DNA of 64,000 bases from positions 62,001 through 126,000 of the forward strand of contig CAJIZG010000002.1 in assembly GCA_905181865.1 (NCBI GenBank), read 5' to 3'. A program made the translations under genes and the position numbers. Positions within the stretch are counted from its first letter, which is position 1; each line of letters starts with the position of its first letter. This document shows, piece by piece, positions 36,065 through 48,101 of the stretch. The notes beneath the pieces were generated by a model. It did not search any database, was not told where the DNA came from, and was given only the letters and a program-made list of their open reading frames with translations. This DNA comes from Urechidicola croceus. Its GTDB lineage: Bacteria > Bacteroidota > Bacteroidia > Flavobacteriales > Flavobacteriaceae.

Positions 36065-38752
36065 ATGATTTGCAAGTATTATTTAAAATTGGGTATTTCT
36101 ATTTTATTCATAGTGCTTAATACTTCACTATTCAGTCAAACTCAAAAGAATAATTGGAAAAAAATAACGCCAAGTGATTTAAACACTTCTAAAATCAGAA
36201 GTGAATTTGTGGTCCCAAATAGGGGGTTGTTATACCATTTAGATCTAAAATCTTTAAAGCAACAATTAAATTCAGTTAATGCATCAAGCTCAATTGCAAA
36301 GAAAAGAAGTGTAAAAATAAAATTCCCAAACCTAAAAGGAGGCCTAGAATCTTTTACCGTTAATGAAGCTTCTGTTTTTCAAGAGGAACTTCAATTAAAA
36401 TATCCAGAAATCAGGTCTTATACTGGTACGAATGGTAAGAATACCATTCGCTTTAGTATTTCTCCGCAAAAAGGACTTAGCCTAACATATACATCAGGTG
36501 AAAATATAGGTTTTATCGAAAAAAAAAGTGTAGATGATTATATAGTCTATAATCGTACGGAGGGAAACAAAATTGTTGGTGAATTCAATTGTTTAACAGT
36601 TGATGAAATTCAATTAGTTATTAAAAATTCTTTATTTGCGAATAAAGAAGCGAATGATTTAAAATTGAGAACATACCTCCTTGCACTTTCGGTTACAGCA
36701 GAATATACAGAATATCATTATGACGGACCTGTTGGGCCCGGTGAAGAAGCGGCGGCAAAAGCAGCGGCTTTGGCTGGAATGAATGCAACAATAACCAGAA
36801 TTAATGGAATTTTTAATAGAGATTTTGGCGTGGAATTAAAACTAATCAATAATGTAGAAGATATTATTTATACGAATCCAGATACCGATCCGTATTCCGA
36901 TTATACGTCTTATGAAGAATGGGGAACAGAGCTTCAGGCAAATCTTACAAATACGATAGGAAGTAGTTCTTATGATATCGGACACCTATTTGGTCATGAT
37001 GGAGGGGGTGGAAACGCGGGATGTATTGGTTGTGTCTGTGAAGCTGGGTTAAAAGGAAGTGGTTATACTTCTCCTGTAAATGGGGTTCCTGAGGGAGATT
37101 TTTTTGATCTCGATTATGTTGCACATGAAATAGGACATCAATTTGGGGCAAACCATACTTGGACTTCCGATGAATCTGGGCCTAACAGTGAAGGAACAGG
37201 AGCTAATTTAGAACCTGGAAGCGGCTCTACAATAATGGGATATGCTGGAATTACAACCTCAAATGTGGAATCAAAAGGTGATGATTATTTCCATTTTAAA
37301 AGCATTGAACAAGTCACAACATTTATAAAAAACACCTCTTGTGGCCAACTTACAGACTTATCTCAAAACATCCCAGTTTCGAACGCCGGTTCGGATTTTG
37401 TAATTCCGCATTCTACAGCATTTATTTTGGAAGGAGAGGGTAATTCTTCTGGAACTACAAGTTATGTATGGGAACAAAATGATCTCGGAGGTACTGGAGG
37501 AATCGAAACATCTGATCCAAGCCCAACAAATGCAACAGGCCCTATGTTTCGATCTCTTCGCCCTACAAATTCACCAAACAGATACATGCCCAATTATCAA
37601 GCTGTTTTGAATGGGAATTTATCAACTACATGGGAATCCGTATCAAGTGTTGAAAGAGATTTAAATTTCAAACTTACCGTTCGTGATAATATTTCTGGGG
37701 GAGGACAAAATGCCATAAGTTCTATGACGGTTTCAGTTGATGGAGAGTCGGGTCCTTTCAAATTAACCTCTCAAAATGAAGAAGGAATAATATGGAATAG
37801 AGGTGGTTCAGAAACGATTACTTGGGATGTCGCCAACACGAATGAATCACCTGTAAATACCTCTCATGTAGACATTCTAATATCAACGGATAGAGGAGTT
37901 TCATATACTCCCTTAATTTCAAATACACCCAACGACGGGTCTCAAGAAGTTGCAGTCCCCTTAATTGCTGCACCTTATTGCAGAATCATGATTAAAGCTT
38001 CCAATAATATCTACTACGCTTTGAACAGCCATGAATTTTCAATTGATTATTTGGTGGAAATAACATGCAACTCTTACAGCGATTCTCCTACTATAGCGAT
38101 TACCGATAATTCTTCAAGTTTTGATGAAACGACCATCACGATTCCAGAAAATGTTACTATTTCAGATGTAAATATTTCCGTTGATATTGAGCACACTTGG
38201 CTTGGAGATTTACTGATTACTCTTTTAAGTCCAGCTGGAACGGAACTTAAATTAATAGACAGAGATTGCAGTTCGTTCGAAAATCTTGAAGTTACGTTTG
38301 ATGATTCAGGAACAACGAAAATATGTAACTCCCCGACCACTGGTTTAATTCTTCCAGAAGAATCGCTAGCGGTCTTAAAGGGAGAATTGAGTACAGGACA
38401 ATGGACCATTAGAATTAATGATAATGAAGCGCAAGACACAGGTATTCTGAGCAATTGGTCGGTTCAAATATGTTCCACGAAATTAACAGAATTACTTACG
38501 CTGGAATTTTTAAATATATTTCCAAATCCTTCTAGCGGTAGTATAAATATTTCCATGTATAGTGAATCAGATGAACCCATTGAAGTCTCTATCATTGATA
38601 TGGCGGGTAAACATATTAAAAGTGAAAATTTTTCTCCAAGGTCAGGTTTGTTGAATACTCTATTCGATTATGGATCTCTTGCCCAAGGAATTTATGTCTT
38701 AAAAATTGTCCAAGGAGCTAATACTACGGCTAAAAAAATTATAGTGAATTAA
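36065..38752 (+). CDS. Secreted reprolysin-like metalloprotease with type IX sorting tail
   Basis: 895 residues. A signal peptide (about 1-24) is followed by a propeptide, then a metzincin protease domain with the zinc site HEIGHQFGANH (His354, Glu355, His358, His364) and the Met-turn STIMGYAG. Further on are an Ig-like region, a proprotein-convertase P domain (about 665-800, with DIEHTWLGDLLITL) and a C-terminal type A sorting domain (about 820-895, IFPNPSSGSINI to AKKIIVN) for export by the type IX system. It is probably surface-attached or released and degrades proteins or peptides outside the cell. Confidence 0.92.
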   Translation: MICKYYLKLGISILFIVLNTSLFSQTQKNNWKKITPSDLNTSKIRSEFVVPNRGLLYHLDLKSLKQQLNSVNASSSIAKKRSVKIKFPNLKGGLESFTVNEASVFQEELQLKYPEIRSYTGTNGKNTIRFSISPQKGLSLTYTSGENIGFIEKKSVDDYIVYNRTEGNKIVGEFNCLTVDEIQLVIKNSLFANKEANDLKLRTYLLALSVTAEYTEYHYDGPVGPGEEAAAKAAALAGMNATITRINGIFNRDFGVELKLINNVEDIIYTNPDTDPYSDYTSYEEWGTELQANLTNTIGSSSYDIGHLFGHDGGGGNAGCIGCVCEAGLKGSGYTSPVNGVPEGDFFDLDYVAHEIGHQFGANHTWTSDESGPNSEGTGANLEPGSGSTIMGYAGITTSNVESKGDDYFHFKSIEQVTTFIKNTSCGQLTDLSQNIPVSNAGSDFVIPHSTAFILEGEGNSSGTTSYVWEQNDLGGTGGIETSDPSPTNATGPMFRSLRPTNSPNRYMPNYQAVLNGNLSTTWESVSSVERDLNFKLTVRDNISGGGQNAISSMTVSVDGESGPFKLTSQNEEGIIWNRGGSETITWDVANTNESPVNTSHVDILISTDRGVSYTPLISNTPNDGSQEVAVPLIAAPYCRIMIKASNNIYYALNSHEFSIDYLVEITCNSYSDSPTIAITDNSSSFDETTITIPENVTISDVNISVDIEHTWLGDLLITLLSPAGTELKLIDRDCSSFENLEVTFDDSGTTKICNSPTTGLILPEESLAVLKGELSTGQWTIRINDNEAQDTGILSNWSVQICSTKLTELLTLEFLNIFPNPSSGSINISMYSESDEPIEVSIIDMAGKHIKSENFSPRSGLLNTLFDYGSLAQGIYVLKIVQGANTTAKKIIVN

Positions 38753-38930
38753 TAAAAAATAGTTCTATTTAACGATTTATATTTAGTGTATATTTCGATG
38801 TCTATGATTAATTGATAAATTTAGACGTGATAATTCATAATAATTTATTTTATAAAGTTTTTATTATTATTTTCGAAAAACAATCGAATAAAAATTGTAT
38901 TTTGCATATAAGATAACTTAATCCAATAAA

Positions 38931-41807
38931 ATGAGAAAAAACTTAAGCGCCATTGTTGTACTATTTTTTACAACAACCCTTATGGCCCAAACTACGATTA
39001 CGGGAACGGTCTCCGACAAAGGGACGGACGAACCGATGCCAGGAGTAAATATAAAAGTATCAGGAATGTCTTTAGGGACTTCCGCTGATTTTGAAGGAAA
39101 TTTTAGACTCGAAGTTGATCAAACACCTCCTTTTTCAATTGAATTATCTATTGTTGGTTATGCCACGTCTATAGTTGAAATAATCGAAAAAGGACAAGTT
39201 GTCAATGCTCTTTTAGAAGAGTTTTCTACTTTTTTAGACGAAGTAGTTGTTTCGGCTTCTAGAACTCCAGAGCGCGTTATGGAATCTCCAGTAACCATTG
39301 AACGAATGGATGTGAGAGCTATTAAAAACTCTTCTTCACCTACTTTTTATGATGGTTTGGAGAATCTGAAAGGGGTAGATATTAACACCAATAGTTTAAC
39401 CAATAAAAGTGTAAACACTAGAGGTTTTGCAACTTTTGCCAATACACGTTTTATGCAATTGGTTGATGGAATGGATAATTCTTCACCAGCATTAAATTTT
39501 GCATTGGGAAATTTATTAGGAATGAATGAACTGGATGTTAATACGATTGAAGTATTACCTGGAGCATCTTCTGCTTTATACGGAGCAAATGCATTCAATG
39601 GAATGTTATTTATGACGAGTAAAAACCCATTTAACCACCAAGGAATAAGTGTTTATGGAAAAACAGGAATTACTTCATCTGAAAACGCAGGCGATAATAG
39701 TTTTGTTGATGCTGGTTTTAGAGTGGCACATGCTTTTAATGAAAAGTTTGCAGCCAAAGTATCTTTTTCATTCTTGAATGGTACTGAATGGCATGCTACA
39801 GATTATAGAGATTATAACCATGCTGCAAGTGAAGCCGGATCTTCAACTCCAATAGTGCCAGAAACGGGGCAATCATCATTTGACCGATTAAATGTATATG
39901 GTGATGACGTTAGTTTAAGCGCACTAGGTCTTAATATGAACCAATTTGCACAGGTACTGGAAGGGAGAGGGCTTTTACCTCCAGGAACTTCTGGTTTAAT
40001 TCCTGCGGTTGATGTATCACGTACGGGATATAAAGAAGAAGACTTAACTGACTATGAAGCTCAAAGTGTAAAGACCGATATATCTTTGCACTACCGTCCG
40101 AATGGAGATGATTTAGAGATAATTTGGAATTCAAAGTTTGGTTCTGGAAACACTATTTACCAAGGAGCGAATAGATATAATATTAAGAATTTTAGTATGC
40201 AACAACACAAATTTGAAATCAGAAATGAAAACTTTTTTGTAAGAGCATATACGACACAAGAAGATGCTGGGGACTCTTATGATATGAGATTTGCTGGAGT
40301 TAATATAAGTAAGATTGGTGCTGAAGAATGGTTTGGAACGTATGTTGGTGCTTATGCGACTGGTGCTGGACAGATTTTAGGTTCTGGAGGGTCGCCTGCT
40401 GACATTGTTGCAGCATCAGCTCAATTACATGCCGGCGCAAGACAGTTTGCAGATACGAATGCGACGATTCAACCTGGTTCACCAGAATTTAAAGCGGCAT
40501 TTGAGGAGGTAACTTCAGATCCTAATGTATTAACAGGAGCAAAATTTACTGATAATACAAAATTATATCATGTAGATGGGAATTACAACTTCGGTCATTT
40601 ATTGGAATGGGCAGAAATTCAATTTGGGGGATCTTGGAGGCAATATTCTTTGGATTCAGGAGGGACAATTTTTACAGATTTTGACGGGCCAATTGATTAT
40701 GACGAATATGGAGCGTATATGCAATTGCAAAAGAAATTTGCAGATGATAGATTGAAGTTTACGGGGTCTATACGTTATGATAAAGCTCAAAATTTTGACG
40801 GAAATTCTTCTCCAAGAATTTCATTTTCTTATAGTGCTGGTGAAGACAGAAATCATAATTTCAGAGCTGCTTTTCAGACAGGATTTAGAAACCCAACTAC
40901 ACAAGATCAGTATATAGGTTTAGATGCAGGACCAGCGATATTGATAGGATCTGCACCAGATAATTTAGATAGATATACATCAAAGCCTTTGAATGTAAGT
41001 CTTGTTGGACAATCTTTGGGAATACCAGCACAAGTTACGCTTACTGGAAGAAGTGCTTATGAAAACTCATTTACAGTCGCCTCTGTGTATGCAGGAGCAC
41101 CGGTTAAATCAACATTTCAAAATGTTCAACCAGAGAGAGTTACGGCTTTTGAGGCGGGATATAGAGGTTTATTAGGGAAGGTAGTTGTTGATTTTAGCGC
41201 TTATTACAATAAGTATGAGGATTTTATTGGGAACAAAACGGTACTTGTGCCACTTTATGGTCAAGCAGATTTCTCTGATATTGTTCCATCTCCTCCTTTA
41301 CAACAACCAACACCTTTAGCGTTAGTTGCTATGAGTCAAGGAGATTTTCAGCCGTTCCAAGTATACACGAATTCAGAAGCAGATATTTCTTCTTATGGTA
41401 CAGGTTTAGGATTGACTACTGAAGTGTTTAACGGTTACAATCTTGGATTTAATTATACATGGTCTAAGTTTGAATTTGATCAATCTTCTGATCCAGATTA
41501 TGAAGCGGGATTTAATACTCCTGAACATAAAGTTAAACTTGCTTTTGGTAACCCAAAAGCATTTAAGAACTTTGGATTTAATATAAATGCTCGTTGGAGT
41601 GATGAGTACTTATGGGAATCTACTTTTGTTGACGCAATAGTTGATTCTAGAACTGTAATTGATGCACAGGTTAGTTATTCAATGCCTAAAATAAAGTCAA
41701 CAATTAAAATTGGCGGTGCTAATTTAGGTGGTCAAGAATACTTAAGTGCACCAGGTAATGGTTTAATAGGGTCTCAGTATTTTGCTTCTTGGACAATTAA
41801 TCCATAG
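38931..41807 (+). CDS. TonB-dependent outer-membrane receptor
   Basis: 958 residues. Signal peptide ending LMA near residue 19, then a carboxypeptidase-regulatory-like domain (about 22-95, GTVSDKGTDEPMPGVNIKV), a plug domain (about 105-235, with VMESPVTIERMDVRAI and the GASSALYGANAFNG segment) and a 22-strand barrel to the C-terminus. No SusD partner follows. The cargo is unknown; vitamins, metals or small oligomers are possible. A terminator follows and separates it from atpD. Confidence 0.92.
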   Translation: MRKNLSAIVVLFFTTTLMAQTTITGTVSDKGTDEPMPGVNIKVSGMSLGTSADFEGNFRLEVDQTPPFSIELSIVGYATSIVEIIEKGQVVNALLEEFSTFLDEVVVSASRTPERVMESPVTIERMDVRAIKNSSSPTFYDGLENLKGVDINTNSLTNKSVNTRGFATFANTRFMQLVDGMDNSSPALNFALGNLLGMNELDVNTIEVLPGASSALYGANAFNGMLFMTSKNPFNHQGISVYGKTGITSSENAGDNSFVDAGFRVAHAFNEKFAAKVSFSFLNGTEWHATDYRDYNHAASEAGSSTPIVPETGQSSFDRLNVYGDDVSLSALGLNMNQFAQVLEGRGLLPPGTSGLIPAVDVSRTGYKEEDLTDYEAQSVKTDISLHYRPNGDDLEIIWNSKFGSGNTIYQGANRYNIKNFSMQQHKFEIRNENFFVRAYTTQEDAGDSYDMRFAGVNISKIGAEEWFGTYVGAYATGAGQILGSGGSPADIVAASAQLHAGARQFADTNATIQPGSPEFKAAFEEVTSDPNVLTGAKFTDNTKLYHVDGNYNFGHLLEWAEIQFGGSWRQYSLDSGGTIFTDFDGPIDYDEYGAYMQLQKKFADDRLKFTGSIRYDKAQNFDGNSSPRISFSYSAGEDRNHNFRAAFQTGFRNPTTQDQYIGLDAGPAILIGSAPDNLDRYTSKPLNVSLVGQSLGIPAQVTLTGRSAYENSFTVASVYAGAPVKSTFQNVQPERVTAFEAGYRGLLGKVVVDFSAYYNKYEDFIGNKTVLVPLYGQADFSDIVPSPPLQQPTPLALVAMSQGDFQPFQVYTNSEADISSYGTGLGLTTEVFNGYNLGFNYTWSKFEFDQSSDPDYEAGFNTPEHKVKLAFGNPKAFKNFGFNINARWSDEYLWESTFVDAIVDSRTVIDAQVSYSMPKIKSTIKIGGANLGGQEYLSAPGNGLIGSQYFASWTINP

Positions 41808-41841
41808 TAAATAACCCACTTAGAAAGAGTAAATAAAATTC

Positions 41842-41885
41842 AAACTCCTCGTTTCAATCAACTGAAAACGCGGAGTTTTTTTTTA
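41842..41885 (+). terminator. Rho-independent terminator after the TonB receptor gene
   Basis: AAACTCC-T-CGTTT pairs with AAACG-C-GGAGTTT around an 11-nt loop and is followed by a run of T. Confidence 0.8.
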
Positions 41886-41929
41886 ATAAAAAATAAAGAA
41901 AAAGACTTTTTCAATTCCTCAAAATAGAT

Positions 41930-41937
41930 TATTTTTG
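41930..41937 (+). promoter_or_regulatory. -7 box of the atpDC promoter
   Basis: TATTTTTG fits TAnnTTTG about 60 bp before the atpD start. The -33 region (GACTTTTT near 41904-41911) is only a weak match to TTTG. Confidence 0.45.
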
Positions 41938-41986
41938 CACCTTAAAATTGGAGAGTAATCTTCTTAAGTTAAAAAGTTAACAATAA

Positions 41987-43507
<1,521 letters not shown>

Positions 43508-43573
43508 TTGGTTAATAGTTGTTGTCTCACTCAGTAAAAGAAGATTGACAACAATACATAACAAACAACTAAT

Positions 43574-43852
43574 ATGAAATTAGAAATTGTAACGCCAGAG
43601 GCAAAACTTTTAAACTCAGAAGTAAGTTCTGTATTAGTACCAGGAGTTACGGGTGAGTTTCAAATGCTTAACAATCACGCACCAATAGTTTCAATATTGG
43701 TAAACGGAACTGTAAAGTTTAAAGGAGATGCCGTAATTATTGAAGATGCATATCAAGATAAATTCACGAAGCAAGATGACCAATACTCATTGGCTATAAA
43801 TAGTGGAACAATTGAAATGAAAGATAATAAGGTAATTATATTAGCCGACTAA
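43574..43852 (+). CDS. atpC: ATP synthase F1 subunit epsilon (short)
   Basis: 92 residues with only the N-terminal beta-sandwich domain (MKLEIVTPEAKLLNSEVSSVLVPG, GEFQMLNNHAPIVS). The C-terminal helical hairpin that inhibits ATP hydrolysis in many bacteria is absent, which is normal for Bacteroidota. It is 66 bp after atpD and ends just before a strong terminator. Confidence 0.95.
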   Translation: MKLEIVTPEAKLLNSEVSSVLVPGVTGEFQMLNNHAPIVSILVNGTVKFKGDAVIIEDAYQDKFTKQDDQYSLAINSGTIEMKDNKVIILAD

Positions 43853-43875
43853 TATAAACTTCCTTTCAGAATTTT

Positions 43876-43912
43876 AAAACTCCGAGTAAAATATTTACTC
43901 GGAGTTTTTTTA
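43876..43912 (+). terminator. Rho-independent terminator after atpC
   Basis: AAAACTCCGAGTAAA (43876-43890) and its exact complement (43894-43908), followed by T residues. Confidence 0.92.
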
Positions 43913-43943
43913 TATACTTATATTATTTATAATTTCCTCATTT

Positions 43944-45136
43944 CTATTCTTGAGGCATGTCTTGCAACAATTCCATATCCACTGAAGTTCTAGGGTTAAA
44001 TCCTGTCCAATTCTTTTGCTCAGTATTTTTTTTAACGTCTAAATACGATTTATACGTTTCCTTATTTTTTAGGTGAATTCCTAAAAAATCGGTTACAAAA
44101 TGTTGGTTTAAATTATTTAATCTTCGCTGATCCCATACGGAATCTCCATACCTTAAATACTCATCAATATGTAAACTTGTATCAAATATTTCCTTTGGTG
44201 GAGGGTTTGGGGCAACATTATGTCTTGCATACATATAAGTTAGTAAATACCTATCTGAATTAACTGCGCCTTCATACCATTCTCATATCCAGAAATATCA
44301 TCATGAGTACCTGTTATAAAAAAGGAAGGAACTTTAATTCCTGCTAAATCATCTGTATCCCAAACGCCTAAAGTCATTCCCTAAGGAGCAAAGGCGACAA
44401 CCGCCTTAATTCTGGGGTCTATAGAAGCTTCATATTCTGCATTTACACTACACGCTTTTGGATTGCATTACTTCCATTAGACATGGAGGCAAAGAACCCT
44501 GCAGCTTTTTGACTATAGCCACCTCCCAACATTAATGGCTCCTTAACTACCCATAGACCAACCGACTAAGCCAGTAGTATCAGCATTTGCTAAACCTTGA
44601 AGAAAAGCGCCTTTTGTTTTGCTCAGCCCGTCCATTTCATTTAACACAAACAAATCATCTAAGGATCTATTTAGCAATGTACTGTTAAACGGACCAGCAT
44701 CTCTATAAGTAGAACCTGTGTGATCAATGGATACGACAACATATCCTTTTGAAGCCAAATTTTCAGTTAAATAAGTGAACAATAATCGTGAATCCGTATA
44801 TCCATGAGATACATTAATTAATGGAAACGAACCATCCTTTATTGCTGGTTTAGCGTCTCTGCTTGAACGCCCTAAAAAGGTAAAAGGAATTAGTGGACGA
44901 TCTTCCGCGCCTACCTGTCCCATCACTTGATCATAAGAAACGATCTCTCTTTCATTCTCATCCAAAATCGTAGGATACCAAACTTCAATTTTAAGAGGGC
45001 GATCATAATACATTAACGTATCCAAACCTTTTGGTTGACTAAGAATATCTATTTGGTTTTTATGAACCAAATCAACAGTTCGCACTCCGACTTTATAGGA
45101 GCCACGAGCGGCTAATTCAGGAGCGTCAGGTAACAT
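43944..45136 (-). pseudogene. Secreted alpha/beta hydrolase, broken
   Basis: Two long pieces of one alpha/beta hydrolase (PAF-acetylhydrolase/dienelactone-hydrolase-like): 45136-44543, with the oxyanion segment LINVSHGYTDSRLLF and the nucleophile elbow GWSMG, and 44234-43944, the C-terminal part. Between them the minus strand still reads AEYEASIDPRIKAVVAFAP and [17 protein letters not shown] in other frames, interrupted by several stops (one right after GWSMGS). The expected signal peptide is not seen at the front either. Multiple lesions show old decay. Confidence 0.8.
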
Positions 45137-46059
45137 ATCTCCATAAATAAAGGAACTTTAATCTTGCTATCCAAAACGCATTAAAAACATTCCTGAAATC
45201 AAAAAGCAGACCAAGGACAAATTGGTGTTGAGGATATTCAAAATAAAATAATTTTAGTGGATATAGTAATTTTAAACTTAAATATATATTGTGTGAAATT
45301 TAGAGATAATATTTTTATTATATAGAAAATTAATTTTAAGAGACGAGTACCAACTCAATTGCTAGAACAAGTTATCTAAAAGTTAGTTATTCTAGATCCT
45401 CAAATAAATATATTTTTAAACATTAAGATTATGAAATATAGTGTCTTATATTTAAATTACACCTTCATGTTATAGGATGTAGACAATAGGATATTGCAAT
45501 CGTTTCTAATTCAAACAGTACTCATTGTAGTAATTGTTATTATTTAGATTGTAGCACTTGCCCAAATTTTTATTCAAAAAAATAAAATAATTATTGCAAT
45601 TAGTATAAAAAATATAATTTTATTAATTCAATTTTAGGCATTGAATGTTTTGAAATACGTATCCTAAAAAAGGACTATTCCAATAGACATAATTTAAGAT
45701 TCTTAAGAATTGTACTAATTGATGTTTCTTTTTAGAGATCCGACTTATATAGTATGTTGCAGATTTACTTTATGTTTCATCCGTTCGTTATTTCAACGAA
45801 TACAAATATCAGGCCAAAAAAAATATTCTCTCATTAAAAGGCGAACTCTCTAAGTAATTTTATTGGAGTAAACTATAAATTAAAAAAGCAACTATTGAGA
45901 TTGCTACAATTATGACCTCAAATAATTTGGGAAAACTTAATCTGTATGAATAGTATGCATAATAATTTTTATTCCATTTCATCCTTTTAAGATACAAAAA
46001 ATAAAAGAACTTAGTCCCTACACCAATTTTACAGTGAACACTTTAACGTTTATTCAACC
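45137..46059. other. AT-rich stretch without recognisable genes
   Basis: No intact gene on either strand. The only structure I found is a segment at 45719-45780 that resembles 59307-59352 (both begin GATGTTTCTTTTTAGAGAT and end ATTTACTTTATGTTTCAT). Confidence 0.6.
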
Positions 46060-46694
46060 TCCCGGTTTTATACTAAAACAAGTCTAACTGGCTCGAAGTG
46101 TTTGGGTTCTCGGAATGCGCTTCAAGGTTATTGCTATACGGGAATTTAAAATCGTTATAATCTTCTCCATGCAACTAATATTGTTCGTTTTATTGTTTAA
46201 GAATAATAGGTATACGCTGTTTCGTATTGTGAATTTGACTCATTAACTCATTGGCTTGTGATGTTAACATGGTATACGAATTTAAGACCGTATCATTAAA
46301 ATCGATCTATTGAGAATACAAACCAGTGAAGGCAACGAGTACTTCTTTAGGAAGGGGGATTAAATATTTTTGTTTTTGCGAACCACTTTTAGAGAGCCAT
46401 TACCACTCATAAAAGCCATCCGCAATTATAAGGCACCTATTCTGAATCATATCTTTAAAAGGGGGTTTTTCATTTAATGTTTCTATACGTGCATTTAGTG
46501 TATAATGTCTAAATGAAATATTGTCTGCCCAATTGGGTACTAACCCCTAATTATGGAGCGAAATTTTATTTGGCTGTTTCGTTGCTAATAATAGGTGTTT
46601 TCGGATACTTAAAAGTATTATTTAATTCAAAATCTTCAACGCTCATTAAGTTGTCTAAATCAACTCGAAACCGATGCCGAATTCCTTCTTTTCC
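46060..46694 (-). pseudogene. SRAP (HMCES/YedK-like) DNA-damage protein, decayed
   Basis: Minus-strand pieces of an SOS-response-associated peptidase in order: FRVDLDNLMSVEDFELNNTF, KTPIISNETAK, then (in another frame) the region of the conserved CLIIADGFYEW motif reading as broken codons, then VAFTGLYSQ, and TMLTSQANELMSQIHNTKQR with IPIIL. Many stops and frame changes intervene and the N-terminal catalytic Cys2 is missing. Intact SRAP proteins bond covalently to abasic sites in single-stranded DNA. It follows the exonuclease/GIY-YIG gene, so it was once the third gene of that damage-response operon. Confidence 0.75.
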
Positions 46695-48101
46695 TTAATT
46701 AAAGGCGTTTGATAGTACATTTTCTTCAAAGTTAATATTTTCGAATTCCGAACCTAAACTCAATAGCATTTCTGAATTATTCTTTAGATAAGAATTAAGA
46801 ATGCGTTTAATATCATTGTTATCTTTTTGCATCAACAAAGCGTCTTTATAATCTTTGGGTGTATGTTTAGCGCCTACAGGTAAATAACCGAAACCTCTAT
46901 ATACACCGTCTGTTATTAGTATAAATGTCAACTCTTCGGATGTTCTACCGGCTTCTTTTATGATAAAATTTTCGCTGTCAAATTTTACGGAAGCAATAGC
47001 TTCTAATACGCGGTTATTATAGCCTTCAACAGTTTCTTCTTCTCTACAAATTCCTTTACATTGTTTGATTTGATAATGGAAACAACTTTCAATATTGGTT
47101 TGTAAATGACAGTATTTAGGGCACAACTCAAACGCTTTACAGAGTTTTTCTAAAAACTGTCTACACGACACATTGTTGTAAAATTTCACCAACGGGTTTT
47201 TTACCATTTTTAAAGAATTGTACGCTAAATGAAGTATTCCTTTTCGATCTTCATAAGCAAACAAACCGATGCTTTCTTTCGCTCTGCGCTGTGCGCTATT
47301 GTATTTTGGAAATAAGTGTTTGATCTTGGCAGATTCTAATAGTAGTGCCACTAATTCGCTTCCCGTTTCTTCAAACTTTATATTAGTGATCTCCAAACAC
47401 ATTGCAACCTCTTTCTTTGCCTTATCATAAAAATGACTCTGTACACGCTGCTTGATATTGTTGGCTTTACCTATATAGATTACTTCACCTTTGGTGTTGT
47501 AAAAATAATAGATACCTTCTCTTTCTGAGAGTCCGTCAAAAACTTTTTTGGGCAATAAAGGCGGTAAGGTGGCTTGTCTAGAACGCGGATTCAAAAATGA
47601 TTCAAATATTCCTTTATCGTCCAATCTTAATAGTTTTTCGAACAAAATAGTGGTGGCTTCAGCATCTCCTTTAGCTCTATGTTGATTGACAATTTTAATT
47701 TTTTCCGAAGCGCAAATAGCACCTAGACTGTAAGACTTTAATCCAGGAATTAATTTGCGAGACAAACGTATGGTGCACAATTTCTTTCTTTTAAAATCGA
47801 AACCTAATTCTTTGAACTCTGACTGAATAATATTATAATCGAAATTTACATTATGGGCTACAAAAGTGGTGTCTTCAGTAATTGCTGCAACCTTTTTTGC
47901 AATCTCGTAAAACTTCGGAGCATTGCTAACCATTGCACTATTAATACCTGTTAAATTGGTAATAAACTGCGGAATATGAGTTTCTGGATTTACCAAGGTA
48001 GTATATTCGTCTATCACTTTTTCTCCATCAAAAATAAAGATAGAAATTTCGGTAATCTTTGTTCCTCCGGTGGTTTCTATGTCAACAATGGCATAGTTCA
48101 A
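46695..48101 (-). CDS. DnaQ-like exonuclease fused to a UvrC/Cho-type GIY-YIG nuclease
   Basis: 468 residues. Residues 1-165 are a DEDDh 3'-5' exonuclease: YAIVDIETTG (first Asp/Glu pair), FVAHNVNFDY and QHRAKGDAEAT (His and last Asp). Residues about 195-280 are a GIY-YIG domain: REGIYYFYNTKGEVIYIGKA with the catalytic Tyr, Arg and, further on, Glu in GSELVALLLESAKIK. The C-terminal part resembles the Cho/UvrC cysteine-containing region (CPKYCHLQ, CKGICREEE). It overlaps the upstream S24 regulator gene by 4 bp, so it is co-translated with it and probably damage-induced, making and trimming incisions at lesions. Confidence 0.88.
   Translation of the reverse strand: MNYAIVDIETTGGTKITEISIFIFDGEKVIDEYTTLVNPETHIPQFITNLTGINSAMVSNAPKFYEIAKKVAAITEDTTFVAHNVNFDYNIIQSEFKELGFDFKRKKLCTIRLSRKLIPGLKSYSLGAICASEKIKIVNQHRAKGDAEATTILFEKLLRLDDKGIFESFLNPRSRQATLPPLLPKKVFDGLSEREGIYYFYNTKGEVIYIGKANNIKQRVQSHFYDKAKKEVAMCLEITNIKFEETGSELVALLLESAKIKHLFPKYNSAQRRAKESIGLFAYEDRKGILHLAYNSLKMVKNPLVKFYNNVSCRQFLEKLCKAFELCPKYCHLQTNIESCFHYQIKQCKGICREEETVEGYNNRVLEAIASVKFDSENFIIKEAGRTSEELTFILITDGVYRGFGYLPVGAKHTPKDYKDALLMQKDNNDIKRILNSYLKNNSEMLLSLGSEFENINFEENVLSNAFN

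Noticed and set aside
46513-46698. 61-codon plus-strand frame
   Set aside because: Antisense shadow of the decayed SRAP gene.
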